Shown here: in pieces, positions 46,490 through 55,189 of the stretch
Layout of the letters: every line of letters starts with the position of its first letter
Numbering within the stretch: position 1 is the stretch's first letter
Assembly: GCA_017444825.1 (NCBI GenBank)
Contig: JAFSVU010000016.1
Coordinates: 1 to 64,000, forward strand
Direction: 5' to 3'
Origin: Clostridia bacterium
GTDB lineage: Bacteria; Bacillota; Clostridia; UBA1212
DNA: 64,000 bases
Translations under genes and position numbers: made by a program
Notes under the pieces: generated by a model
Seen by the model: only the letters and a program-made list of their open reading frames with translations
The model's database searches: none
Told to the model about the DNA's origin: nothing

Positions 46490-46885
46490 CAGCACATATT
46501 ACCTGATATCTTTTACTTATTACTTTACCGGCACCGCTCCCGTCTCGCACCTTGCATCTCGTCACTTGACTGCACTTCGTGCAGAATCGCTCCTCGATGA
46601 AACGTGGTCGACGTGGGCCCTTAGCGCAGCACTTCTTACCTTTTACTTCTTACTTATTACTTTGACCGGCACCGCTCTAACAAAGCGGCACTCCCTTATG
46701 CTATTACCTATTACTTTGGGCGGCACCCCTCAAACTATTACTTTGTCCGGCACCGCTCCCGTCTCGCACCTTGCATCTCGTCACTTGGCTGCACTTCGTG
46801 CAGAATCGTTCCTCGATGAAATGTGGTCGACGTGGGCCACCCGTACCTATTACCTCTTACTTATTACCTAAGCGGCACTCCCTTA
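46490..46885 (-). repeat. Intergenic repeat array E with a 92-bp direct repeat
   Basis: Copies of ttacttattac and gcggcac(c/t)cc words in the minus orientation. They enclose two copies of a 92-base unit (46528-46619 and 46747-46838) that differ at three positions by eye. The unit holds the small palindrome ctgcacttcgtgcag. No supported frame. It forms the right border of the xylose island and ends at the stop of the DUF2273 gene. Confidence 0.8.
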
Positions 46886-46890
46886 AGCAG

Positions 46891-47118
46891 TTAACGGTAC
46901 GACCCCGGCGGCAGGATCCTGTCCAGCAGCTTCTTGATGAAGTCTCTGTCCTGCATGAGCTTCTTGCCGATGAAGTAGCCGGCGTAGATGCAGGCGAGGA
47001 TGATGATGGACTTGATGATGCCGAAGAAGACGAACATCAGGCCGGTGATGAGGCCGAGCAGGGCTCCGTTGATGCAATAGTGATATTTGCGGTAGAATTT
47101 GTAAAGTTTGCGTAACAT
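46891..47118 (-). CDS. DUF2273 small membrane protein
   Basis: 75 residues with a long hydrophobic stretch (about 17-50, GALLGLITGLMFVFFGIIK then IIILACIYAGYFIG) forming two TM helices, and a basic tail. It matches DUF2273, which is encoded with Asp23 and AmaP in Firmicutes. It starts 3 bases after the amaP stop and is last in the operon. Confidence 0.88.
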   Translation of the reverse strand: MLRKLYKFYRKYHYCINGALLGLITGLMFVFFGIIKSIIILACIYAGYFIGKKLMQDRDFIKKLLDRILPPGSYR

Positions 47119-47121
47119 TGG

Positions 47122-47661
47122 TTATTCTCCCTGCTGTGAAACGTTCTCAACGTTGACGGTGACGTTCTGAACCTTGATGTCGGTGGATGTTTCGATGGAT
47201 TCCTTGACTCGCTCCTGGATGCCCTTGCAGAGCTCGGGGAGGTTGACGTCGGTGTAGGCCTGGAGTCTGATGGATATCGTCAATGCGTCCTTGCGGAAAA
47301 TCGCCTTGGCTTTTGCGTCCTTGACGCCCTGGAAGCGCCTCGACATGGCGAGGGCGATGTTTTCAATGGATACGGCGGAGATGTTGACCGTGCCGGCGGG
47401 ATTGTCGCGTGAGATGTACTTCGACGAGCCTTTGCCCCTGATGCCGCTGGAGAGGATGGCGATGCTGACCAGCATGAACATGAGGCCGATTATAAAGACG
47501 ATGACGTCGTAGGCATTGGAGTTGTAGAGATTGATCTCGGCACGCTCCAGGATCAGGTTCATCAGTTTTTTCTCGCCAAAGGGTGAGATCATGACCACCG
47601 CGCCGATGATGGTCGATATGAAAGCGTAGATCGCAACTGTAACTCTGAAGAAAGTGTTCAT
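47122..47661 (-). CDS. amaP: AmaP-type alkaline shock membrane anchor protein
   Basis: 179 residues with two N-terminal TM helices (about 5-27 and 55-75), then an Asp23-like cytoplasmic part (YISRDNPAGTVNISAVSIEN, ALTISIRLQAY, VNVENV). AmaP anchors Asp23 to the membrane in staphylococci. The start at 47661 has GGGAGG 6 bases upstream; a longer frame begins 7 codons up. Middle gene of the asp23-amaP-DUF2273 operon. Confidence 0.9.
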   Translation of the reverse strand: MNTFFRVTVAIYAFISTIIGAVVMISPFGEKKLMNLILERAEINLYNSNAYDVIVFIIGLMFMLVSIAILSSGIRGKGSSKYISRDNPAGTVNISAVSIENIALAMSRRFQGVKDAKAKAIFRKDALTISIRLQAYTDVNLPELCKGIQERVKESIETSTDIKVQNVTVNVENVSQQGE

Positions 47662-47706
47662 AAAATCCTCCCGGAAGGGCAATGATCTGCCGGAAACCTA
47701 CGGTTT

Positions 47707-48138
47707 TCAGGCTTTTTTCTTGGGCTTTTGTGAAAAATCAACGCCGGTGATGTGAATGTTTACCGCGTCGACCACAGCGCCTGTCATGTTTTCAACTTCT
47801 TTTTTTACGTTTTCCTGAATGTTCCAGGCGACGTCGGAGATCCTGCTGCCGTACCTGACCACCACGTAGAGGTCGAGTATGACTTTTCCGTCGTCGGTGC
47901 GGACGGTAACGCCTTTGGTGGGGTTCTTGAGGCCCAGAGACTCGGCAATGTTTCCCGCAACGGTGGAGCTCATAGAGGCGACGAAATCGGTGTCGAGAGC
48001 TGCCTGCCCCGCAACGATAGCCACAACTTCATCGGTGATGATGACGTCCTCGGTGCTGTCGTCGTTATCGGCAGTGAAATAAAAATCCAGCGGGTCGCTG
48101 TCCGGTCCGCCGTCGATCTTAAACGATTTTTCGCTCAT
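47707..48138 (-). CDS. Asp23/Gls24 family protein
   Basis: 143 residues: an acidic N-terminus, then the Asp23 domain (VIITDEVVAIVAGQAAL, GVTVRTDDGKVILDLYVVV, VAWNIQENVKKEVENMTG, VNIHITGVDF). In Firmicutes it is a membrane-associated protein linked to envelope stress. The start at 48138 has GGAGGTGA 5 bases upstream. A much longer open frame extends 52 codons upstream but lacks a site and covers the divergent promoter region. Confidence 0.92.
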   Translation of the reverse strand: MSEKSFKIDGGPDSDPLDFYFTADNDDSTEDVIITDEVVAIVAGQAALDTDFVASMSSTVAGNIAESLGLKNPTKGVTVRTDDGKVILDLYVVVRYGSRISDVAWNIQENVKKEVENMTGAVVDAVNIHITGVDFSQKPKKKA

Positions 48139-48254
48139 CAAGTCACCTCCGATCAACCTGTTAACCTGAAAAGAAGGCTCAAATAACCAATGCAAAACGC
48201 CGATCAAAAGTCCTTCTCTGCGAATGTTAGCATAAATCCCGAAAAAAAGCAAAG

Positions 48255-48284
48255 TTGAAATTAAGGGATATTTTGGATTATAAT
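48255..48284 (+). promoter_or_regulatory. Sigma-A promoter of bactofilin-like gene
   Basis: TTGAAA (48255-48260), 18-base spacer, TATAAT (48279-48284), 35 bases before the GTG start. Confidence 0.65.
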
Positions 48285-48318
48285 AAAAACGCATGATTTT
48301 TAACGGAGGAGTCTTTCT

Positions 48319-49083
48319 GTGCCCGACAATTCGCCCAAGAGAATACAGGCTGCTTCTTTTCTGCCCCTTTCGATGATCGACGAAAATGAATCATTCGATG
48401 AGATGAAAGTCGAGGAGGACGGGGAGTTTTTTGAGAAGCTTACGCCGGACAGGCTTACGGTACTGGCGGAGGCGGGCTTCCATGAACAGGTGGACGTGGC
48501 GAGGCTTACCGTAGAAGGCAGAGCGACCTTTACGGATAAGGTCTCCTGCGACTCTTTTTTGTGTGAAGGAGCTTCCACTTTGAAGAGCGGGCTTACGTGC
48601 GAGGAGGCTGTCATACCGGGCGATACGGTGTGCTACGGAAACATGCACTCGGACAAGGTACTTGTCAGGGGAAAGCTCAACGTGATGGGAAAGCTCAGCA
48701 CCATAGACCTTGACGTTGCGGGAAGCATTACGGGTTCGGGAAAGGTAGTGGCCGATGACGTGAATATCACGGGGAGCGGCACCTTCATGAACCTTCTCAG
48801 GGCGATAAACGTGACTTTCAAAGCCAATGGAACCACATCAGAGGCCACATCCATAAAGTGCGAGGTCCTCACGGTCAAAAGCGTGGTAGCGGACCCGGTG
48901 GAGTGCGTGCTGAGGTGTGACCACGTGACCTGTGACTATGCGGACCTGTCCTACTGCGAGATAGACAGGGTGATGTGCGAGGAGGCGGACATAGGCCCGG
49001 GGTGCCGGATCAGGCTTCTTGAAGTGCACGATGATCCGGTTATCGGCGAGGATTCCGTCGTCGAGACCATCGAATATATTTAG
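48319..49083 (+). CDS. Bactofilin-like (polymer-forming) beta-helix protein
   Basis: 254 residues with short repeating beta turns: ARLTVEGRATF, KVSCDSFLCEGASTL, SDKVLVRGKLNVMG, DLDVAGSITGSGKV. The fold is probably a right-handed beta-helix like bactofilins and polymer-forming cytoskeletal proteins. It is unusually rich in Cys in the second half (CEVLT, ECVLRCDHVTCDYA, YCEIDRVMCEE). No signal or TM segment. GTG start with GGAGGA 8 bases upstream. It is divergent from the asp23 operon and 15 bases before the GT-C gene. A scaffold role is inferred. Confidence 0.65.
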   Translation: MPDNSPKRIQAASFLPLSMIDENESFDEMKVEEDGEFFEKLTPDRLTVLAEAGFHEQVDVARLTVEGRATFTDKVSCDSFLCEGASTLKSGLTCEEAVIPGDTVCYGNMHSDKVLVRGKLNVMGKLSTIDLDVAGSITGSGKVVADDVNITGSGTFMNLLRAINVTFKANGTTSEATSIKCEVLTVKSVVADPVECVLRCDHVTCDYADLSYCEIDRVMCEEADIGPGCRIRLLEVHDDPVIGEDSVVETIEYI

Positions 49084-49098
49084 AGGATTTGTTTTAGA

Positions 49099-51405
49099 AT
49101 GAACGCAAAAAAAGGTTTTATTTCAAAAATCAAAACCCGGTTCGAAAAGACGTTCGACACAAAAACCAAGAAAGTCGCCATCTGTGTAGCGGCCGCATTG
49201 GTTCTGTTCGTCATCGTCTACGCGCTGCTTAAGGCTTTCGGCGGCATTGGTTCCGTACTCCTTTCGGAGAATTTTGAGAGCTTCAGCGGCAGCGGATTCT
49301 TTTTCGAAGGGTACACCCCGGGCGTTTCGGAATACTCCGTGGAAAAGGGCGCCGGAAAGGACGGCGGGAGCTGTCTCAAAGTCGTAAGCAGTGAAGAAAA
49401 TGATGCCAGACTCAGCAAAAAGGTCACGCTGAGGGCGGGCAAGATATACAAAATAGAAGCGGACGTAAAGGCGTCGATCGAATCCGGGAAGAAGGGCGCG
49501 AACGTATCGATACTCGAATCCGAAGATTCGTCTTTCACTTTCGTAACCAATGACACCTGGACCCACGTGGTCGACTACGTAACAGTGGGGAAGACTGATT
49601 CCTACACCGTCGCATTGAGGCTTGGATATTACGGCGGTACCGTAAAGGGCGAGGCTTTTTTTGACAATGTGACGGTGACGCAGGTGTCTTCGGTCCCTTC
49701 CGGCGCCAAACTTGTGACAGTGAATTCCGCCCGCGGGAAGGTGACGAGCGACGCACAGTACAACGAAGCCACCTATGCGGACATGAGGATTGTAAGCTGG
49801 CTTATATTGACGTTTGCGTTTATAGGCCTTCTTATCTACGGGCTCTACGTCAGGGCTTACGACAAGCTCGGCGCGGAATACATTCCGGAGGGGGACAGCG
49901 TCAGGGTCTTCCCGAATAAGAGATATGACATTCCGGGGGCACCGCTCAAGACTCTCGGAAATCCGGTGGCAGTTTTCATAGTTGTATTTATGGTTGCGCT
50001 GGGGCTCAGACTCGCTCTTTCGGTGAGCTATTATGAGTGCGGAATAGACGTGGGCCTCTTTAAATACTGGGGCCGGGTCGCCGCGGAAAACGGAATGTCG
50101 CAGCTTTACGTGATAGCCACAAACTGCGATTATCCGCCTCTTTATGCATATTTCCTCGCGGCGGTCACGCATCTCGGGAAGCTCCTTGGCGCGTCGGGCA
50201 CCGGCATGAGCATGATGGTCAAGCTTCCTTCCATACTTGCGGACATTGCCATCGCTTTTATCATTTACTTTGCGGCTGTGAAAAAGCGTTACAGCTTCGG
50301 CAGCGCGCTGTTCTTTGCCTCGATCTGGCTGTTCAACCCCGTGGTGCTTGTGGACGCATCCTGCTGGGGTCAGGTGGATTCCATGCTGGCGCTTCTCGTT
50401 ATACTTTGCTGCATATCCCTCAACGGGAAAAAGTACCTTGCGGCGGGGCTGTTTTTCGGCCTTGGCGTCATGCTGAAGCCTCAGATGATAATATTCCTGC
50501 CTGTGCTGGGCTGCGTTTTCATCGTCGATTTTGTGCTGGACCTGGTGAGAAGAAGGCCGGGGAGAGCTTTCGGGTTCATGGGGAAACTCGTTCTGGGTCT
50601 TGTGACAGGCCTGGTCGTCCCCTGCATACCCTTCTTCGGAATGGGGCTTAAAGAGGTGGAACTCTTCGGAAAGACACTCAATCTTCCCTGGATATTCAGC
50701 CTTTTCCTCGGCACCATCGACCATTATGAGTACGCCACGGTCAACAATTACAATATCTGGTTCCTGGCAGGCCAGAACTGGGTCCAGGACAGCACGCAGG
50801 CAGGGCCTTTTACGATCTACACCTGGGGCATGCTCTTCATCGTTCTGATCAGCCTTGCAACTCTGGCGGTCTATGCGGTAAAACTTGCCAATGCCATAAA
50901 AGGGGCAAAGGCCTTTGCCGCGGAAAAGACCGACACGGTGGAAAAAGCGTTTCACCCGGGGCTCGTATTCCTGGCGGGTGCCCACATGTTTGCAATGGTG
51001 TCCTGTTTCGGCCCCAGAATGCATGAAAGGTATTTCTTCCCGGCGGTTGCACTGGTGCTTCTTGCGGCGATATGCTACCACAGAAAGGGCATGCTCAGCG
51101 CATACGGGCTTGTCAGCGGCATTGGTTTTATAACGGTGCATGAGATCATGCTGGGGCTCCTTGTGGGTGGCTCCATAAGGAGCGTGAAGAACGATTATGC
51201 GCTCTACGGCGACTATTACTGGCCGAAGCTTAACGAGTACAGGGGCTGGCTTGCCGCAATTACCGTGATCGCGGCATTGGCGATATTTGCGATGTTTATG
51301 GCAAACAGGGCTCTCGAACAGAAAAAATTTAGCAGTGAGATGTCGGAACCTGCAGACCTCGGAAAATGGGGCCCCTGCGGCGCAAAAAGAACGGAAAATA
51401 ATTAA
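49099..51405 (+). CDS. GT-C glycosyltransferase-type membrane protein with extracytoplasmic binding module
   Basis: 768 residues. One TM helix (about 27-47), an extracytoplasmic jelly-roll region like a carbohydrate-binding module (about 52-205; NFESFSGSG, FFDNVTVTQV), a second TM (about 230-252), then a multi-TM GT-C core (about 290-745) with YYECGIDVGLFKYWG, NCDYPPLYAYF, WGQVDSMLAL and MLKPQMIIFLP. GT-C enzymes move a sugar from a polyprenyl phosphate carrier outside the membrane. The next gene has the same build with a PMT core. Mannose as the donor sugar is inferred. GAGGA lies 12 bases upstream of the start. Confidence 0.75.
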   Translation: MNAKKGFISKIKTRFEKTFDTKTKKVAICVAAALVLFVIVYALLKAFGGIGSVLLSENFESFSGSGFFFEGYTPGVSEYSVEKGAGKDGGSCLKVVSSEENDARLSKKVTLRAGKIYKIEADVKASIESGKKGANVSILESEDSSFTFVTNDTWTHVVDYVTVGKTDSYTVALRLGYYGGTVKGEAFFDNVTVTQVSSVPSGAKLVTVNSARGKVTSDAQYNEATYADMRIVSWLILTFAFIGLLIYGLYVRAYDKLGAEYIPEGDSVRVFPNKRYDIPGAPLKTLGNPVAVFIVVFMVALGLRLALSVSYYECGIDVGLFKYWGRVAAENGMSQLYVIATNCDYPPLYAYFLAAVTHLGKLLGASGTGMSMMVKLPSILADIAIAFIIYFAAVKKRYSFGSALFFASIWLFNPVVLVDASCWGQVDSMLALLVILCCISLNGKKYLAAGLFFGLGVMLKPQMIIFLPVLGCVFIVDFVLDLVRRRPGRAFGFMGKLVLGLVTGLVVPCIPFFGMGLKEVELFGKTLNLPWIFSLFLGTIDHYEYATVNNYNIWFLAGQNWVQDSTQAGPFTIYTWGMLFIVLISLATLAVYAVKLANAIKGAKAFAAEKTDTVEKAFHPGLVFLAGAHMFAMVSCFGPRMHERYFFPAVALVLLAAICYHRKGMLSAYGLVSGIGFITVHEIMLGLLVGGSIRSVKNDYALYGDYYWPKLNEYRGWLAAITVIAALAIFAMFMANRALEQKKFSSEMSEPADLGKWGPCGAKRTENN

Positions 51406-51420
51406 ACACGGGTGGTAACG

Positions 51421-53991
51421 ATGCAAGATACGCTGATAACCAATACTAATACGAAAGATCCTAAAAAAAGGCGCAATCTGACAATTGCGCTGTGCATTGT
51501 CGCGATTGTGGCCATTGTGGGCGCTGTGGCGGTGTACCTTATCTTAAGGCCGCTGAGCTACTACAAGTGCGACTTTGAGAACATTGACATGAAATCCGGC
51601 TTCGACTGGAAGATATACAACTACAGGGCGGAGCACACGGATGAAAATCCCACTACCATCGAACTGGTGCAGGGCAAGGACGGCTCCGGAAACTGCCTCA
51701 AGATCGAGAACAGCTCGCTGAACGACGCCAGAATACACAAAGAGTTTAAAGTTCAGCCGAATTCGTTCTACAAAGTGACCCTTACGCTGAGGACCGAAAA
51801 CGTGTCCGATGGGGCCGGCGCAAATCTCTCCGGCTACAATATGATGGGAAAGGCATTCTCCACCACGGGAACCACCGACTGGAGAAGCGCTTCCGTATAC
51901 CTTGAGACCACCGAAGATCAGAAAACTATAGATATCAGTCTCGGTCTTGGCGGCTACGGCAGCGAGTGCAGCGGCACCGCTTACTTTGACGACCTGATCA
52001 TCCGGAAGGTCAGCAAATCCGATGTCCCGGAGGGCCACGTTACACTGAAACTGACGCCAACGGGTTCCGACAAGAAAGCTCCGGAGGTCAGCATTTGGTT
52101 CAAGATACTTTTTGCAGTCGTCCTTATAACCGCGATAGCATTCTGCGTTGTGACGGCTCTCCGCTCCGACAAGGCTTCAAGGTCTCCCGAAGACCTCAGA
52201 ATATCTCCCAAGAGGGCGGTCTGGAAACGCGCCGATGTCATAATCGTGTGCGTGATGACGGTCATTACCGCTCTGTTCTCGTTTATCGGTATGGGCAGCA
52301 CTTCGGGAACGCCGAACACCTATTGGAAGCCCGCTCACGGAGGAGAGTCGATAACAGTCTCCTTTGAAGAGGAAAAGGAGATATCGAGGATAGTTTACTT
52401 CGGCGGCATACCCGGCAGCGGCAGTGTCAAAGTGGAATACCTTGACACCGACAATACCTTCCGGACCGGCGGAACGATCACCTACGAGGATATCTCGTTC
52501 TACAAGTGGAACTACAAAGCGGTAGGGTTTAAAACCAAGACCATCCGGGTGGAGGTGACCACGTCGGGGCTCTGGTTAAACGAAATCGGTTTTTACGAGA
52601 ACGTTGACGGGGAACTGATGCCCGTAAAGCTTGACCTCAGCACCATAGAGGCCGACTACGAGGAGACCGACAGATCCGGAAAGGCCGAGTATCTTTTCGA
52701 CGAGCAGTCGGAGCTCCGGCCCGAGAGATCATACCTGGATTCCACCTATTTTGACGAAATATATCACCCCCGCACGGCATATGAGCAGATCCACGGACTG
52801 AGCATTTACGAGCGTACCCATCCGCCTCTCGGAAAGGTCATTATGGAGATCGGAATACTGATCTTCGGCATGAACACTTTCGGCTGGAGATTCTCGGGCG
52901 TTTTCTTTGGCGTGCTTCTCGTTCCGCTGATCTATGCCTTTGCACTCAAAGTGTTCAAGAAGAGCGAATGGGCTTTTGCGGCTTCGTTCCTGATGGCCTT
53001 TGACTTTATGAGGCTGGCCCAGACGAGGCTTGCCACCATCGACACTTACGCCTGCTTCTTCTCGGTGGCGATGATCTACTTCATGTACGACTATTTCGAG
53101 ACCAAGTCCTACGAGAGGGGCTTCGTAAAGTCCCTTGTTCCGTTGGCGCTGAGCGGACTGATGTTCGGACTGGGAGCGGCTTCCAAATGGACCTGTCTCT
53201 ACACCGGAGCGGCTCTCGCGATCCTCTTCTTCATAGCGAAGATCAGAGAGATACTGGACGTGAGATCCGGCAGGGCGTATGACTTTTCGAAGAAGGGCGA
53301 GGAACCGAGGCAGCTCACGATGGAGCGCTATATGCTGAAGAATTTCCTCCCCACCATCGGACTTTGCTTCGTGTTCTTCGTGTTCATTCCCGCGGGAATA
53401 TACGTGCTTTCATACATTCCTTACATGCCCAGCAACCCCGGCAAGTCGCTCATCCAGATAGTGCTTGACAACCAGGTCTACATGTACAACTACCACTCAA
53501 AACTTGACGCCACACACAGCTACAGCTCCATGTGGTACGAGTGGCCGATAATGACGAGACCTATCTGGTACTACGTAGGATACAACGTGCCTGAGGGCAT
53601 GAGGTCCACCATCAGTTCCTTCGGCAATCCCGCCATCTGGTGGCTCGGCATCCCCTGCCTGTTTGCCTCCTGCATCTTCGCATTCAGGAACAAGGATCTC
53701 AAGATGGGCTTCTTTGCTGTGGCATATGCGCTCCAATACGCTCCGTGGATACTTGTAAACAGGGTCTGCTTCATATACCACTATTTCTCGGCTTTCGCTT
53801 TCTCGATATTCTTCATCGTTTACGTTCTGAAGGAACTGACGGAAAAGAAGATTATGCCGAAGTGGGTGAACTTTGTATATCTCGCGATCGTGCTGCTGCT
53901 GTTCATTATGTTCTACCCGGTCCTCACGGGAACTCCCGTTCCTACAGGCTACGTGAACATGCTTAAGTGGTTTGGCTCATGGTCTTTCTGA
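51421..53991 (+). CDS. Protein O-mannosyltransferase-like (PMT, GT39) with two binding modules
   Basis: 856 residues. TM (about 20-42), jelly-roll module (about 45-210; FENIDMKSGFDW, AYFDDLIIRKV), TMs at about 225-245 and 275-295, an F5/8C-like module (about 300-405; ISRIVYFGGIPGSGSVKVEY), then the PMT core. Core motifs: YFDEIYHPRTAYEQIHG (catalytic Asp-Glu, about 444), THPPLGK and LMAFDFMRLAQTRLATIDTY. PMTs add mannose from a polyprenyl carrier to Ser/Thr of exported proteins; the Thr-Pro linkers of this organism would be natural acceptors (inference). I use the ATG at 51421 with GGGTGG 6 bases upstream. It lies 15 bases after its paralog. Confidence 0.88.
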   Translation: MQDTLITNTNTKDPKKRRNLTIALCIVAIVAIVGAVAVYLILRPLSYYKCDFENIDMKSGFDWKIYNYRAEHTDENPTTIELVQGKDGSGNCLKIENSSLNDARIHKEFKVQPNSFYKVTLTLRTENVSDGAGANLSGYNMMGKAFSTTGTTDWRSASVYLETTEDQKTIDISLGLGGYGSECSGTAYFDDLIIRKVSKSDVPEGHVTLKLTPTGSDKKAPEVSIWFKILFAVVLITAIAFCVVTALRSDKASRSPEDLRISPKRAVWKRADVIIVCVMTVITALFSFIGMGSTSGTPNTYWKPAHGGESITVSFEEEKEISRIVYFGGIPGSGSVKVEYLDTDNTFRTGGTITYEDISFYKWNYKAVGFKTKTIRVEVTTSGLWLNEIGFYENVDGELMPVKLDLSTIEADYEETDRSGKAEYLFDEQSELRPERSYLDSTYFDEIYHPRTAYEQIHGLSIYERTHPPLGKVIMEIGILIFGMNTFGWRFSGVFFGVLLVPLIYAFALKVFKKSEWAFAASFLMAFDFMRLAQTRLATIDTYACFFSVAMIYFMYDYFETKSYERGFVKSLVPLALSGLMFGLGAASKWTCLYTGAALAILFFIAKIREILDVRSGRAYDFSKKGEEPRQLTMERYMLKNFLPTIGLCFVFFVFIPAGIYVLSYIPYMPSNPGKSLIQIVLDNQVYMYNYHSKLDATHSYSSMWYEWPIMTRPIWYYVGYNVPEGMRSTISSFGNPAIWWLGIPCLFASCIFAFRNKDLKMGFFAVAYALQYAPWILVNRVCFIYHYFSAFAFSIFFIVYVLKELTEKKIMPKWVNFVYLAIVLLLFIMFYPVLTGTPVPTGYVNMLKWFGSWSF

Positions 53992-54006
53992 CCCGGAGGA
54001 TTTGCT

Positions 54007-55131
54007 TTGAAGGTTCAGGATTTTGTAAATTCAATAGACGCGGATTTTTACACCGGCGTTCCGGACTCGCTGCTGTCGCCTCTCTGTGACTGGCTGTACA
54101 ACACTTACGGCCTTTCGGGAAAGCATATCGTCGCTGCCAACGAGGGAAACGCGGTGGCACTGGCGGCGGGCCACTATATCGCCACCGGAAGGATGGGCCT
54201 TGTCTACATGCAGAACAGCGGCATCGGAAATGCTCTAAACCCCGTTGCCTCACTGACCAATGAGAAGATCTACGGCATCCCAATGGTGTTCGTTGTGGGA
54301 TGGAGGGGAGAGCCCGGTGTTCACGACGAGCCCCAGCATCTTTTCCAGGGAGAGATAACGGTCCCTCTGCTTAAGCTTATGGGACTTGAGGTCATGGTCA
54401 TTGGCGATGACACTGCTCCATCCGACGTAAGATCCTTCCTTGATGGTTTTCGCGATGGGTTTGCATCCGGAAAGTCCGCCGCTCTTGTGGTAAAGAAGGG
54501 CGCTCTCACGTATGATCTCAAAGCTGATTACTACAGCTGCGGAACTCTTACAAGGGAGAGGGCGGTGGAACTGATAGCCGGAAGATTCAAGGACGCGGCA
54601 TTTGTTTCCACCACGGGGAAGACCTCGAGGGAGCTTTATGAGATAAGGGAAAGAAACGGGGAAAGTCACGAAAGTGATTTCCTGACTGTGGGCTCCATGG
54701 GCCACGCATCCTCTGTGGCTCTCAGGATAGCCATGGAAAAGCCTGATCTTAAGGTAGTGCTCCTTGACGGCGACGGAGCTGCAGTTATGCACCTGGGATC
54801 CCTTCTTGTGGAGGCGGAGACTGCCCCGTCAAACCTTATACATTTTGTGATAAATAACGGGGTCCACGATTCGGTGGGAGGCATGCCGACTCCGGCAAAG
54901 GAGAGAAGTCTTTCTGACATAGCGGCGGCCTGCGGATTCGGAAGAGTGATGACAGCGTCGGATGAGGCTTCTCTTGTGAAGATCCTTGACGTTATCGCCT
55001 CCGAAAAAACCGGTGCACATACGTTCGTGGAGGTGATCTCCGCAAGGGGAGCCAGAAAGGACCTGGGAAGGCCATCGACCACCGCGAAAGAGAATATAGA
55101 CAGTTTTCGCGACTTTTTGCGGGGAAAATAA
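54007..55131 (+). CDS. aepY: Phosphonopyruvate decarboxylase
   Basis: Thiamine-diphosphate enzyme that turns phosphonopyruvate into phosphonoacetaldehyde, pulling the unfavourable PEP mutase reaction. 374 residues: FYTGVPDSLLSPLC, NEGNAVALAAGHYIATG, YMQNSGIGNALNP, GWRGEPGVHDEPQH, and the ThDP motif GDGAAVMHLGSL through NNGVHDSVGG. TTG start with CGGAGG 6 bases before it. It lies 15 bases after the PMT gene, suggesting one transcript from 49.1 to 57.2 kb. Confidence 0.93.
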   Translation: MKVQDFVNSIDADFYTGVPDSLLSPLCDWLYNTYGLSGKHIVAANEGNAVALAAGHYIATGRMGLVYMQNSGIGNALNPVASLTNEKIYGIPMVFVVGWRGEPGVHDEPQHLFQGEITVPLLKLMGLEVMVIGDDTAPSDVRSFLDGFRDGFASGKSAALVVKKGALTYDLKADYYSCGTLTRERAVELIAGRFKDAAFVSTTGKTSRELYEIRERNGESHESDFLTVGSMGHASSVALRIAMEKPDLKVVLLDGDGAAVMHLGSLLVEAETAPSNLIHFVINNGVHDSVGGMPTPAKERSLSDIAAACGFGRVMTASDEASLVKILDVIASEKTGAHTFVEVISARGARKDLGRPSTTAKENIDSFRDFLRGK

Positions 55132-55139
55132 ATGCTGAA

Positions 55140-55158
55140 ACGTTCGCACGGTGCGAAC
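55140..55158. other. Short perfect hairpin between aepY and aepX
   Basis: cgttcgcacggtgcgaacg is an inverted repeat with 8-9 bp arms. There is no T-run. It could be an RNA processing or operator site. Confidence 0.5.
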
Positions 55159-55189
55159 GGATGCTCTTGGATAAATGAGGAGTAAGACT

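Noticed and set aside
46566-46871. A 101-codon open frame in array E
   Set aside because: It crosses the 92-bp repeat and AT-rich repeat words; there is no ribosome site and the composition is not protein-like.
49123-51426. A 767-codon open frame on the minus strand opposite the GT-C gene
   Set aside because: It is an antisense shadow: the + strand frame has TM helices, a ribosome site and a GT-C core, while the minus frame is a low-complexity His/Arg/Glu-rich string with no family motifs.
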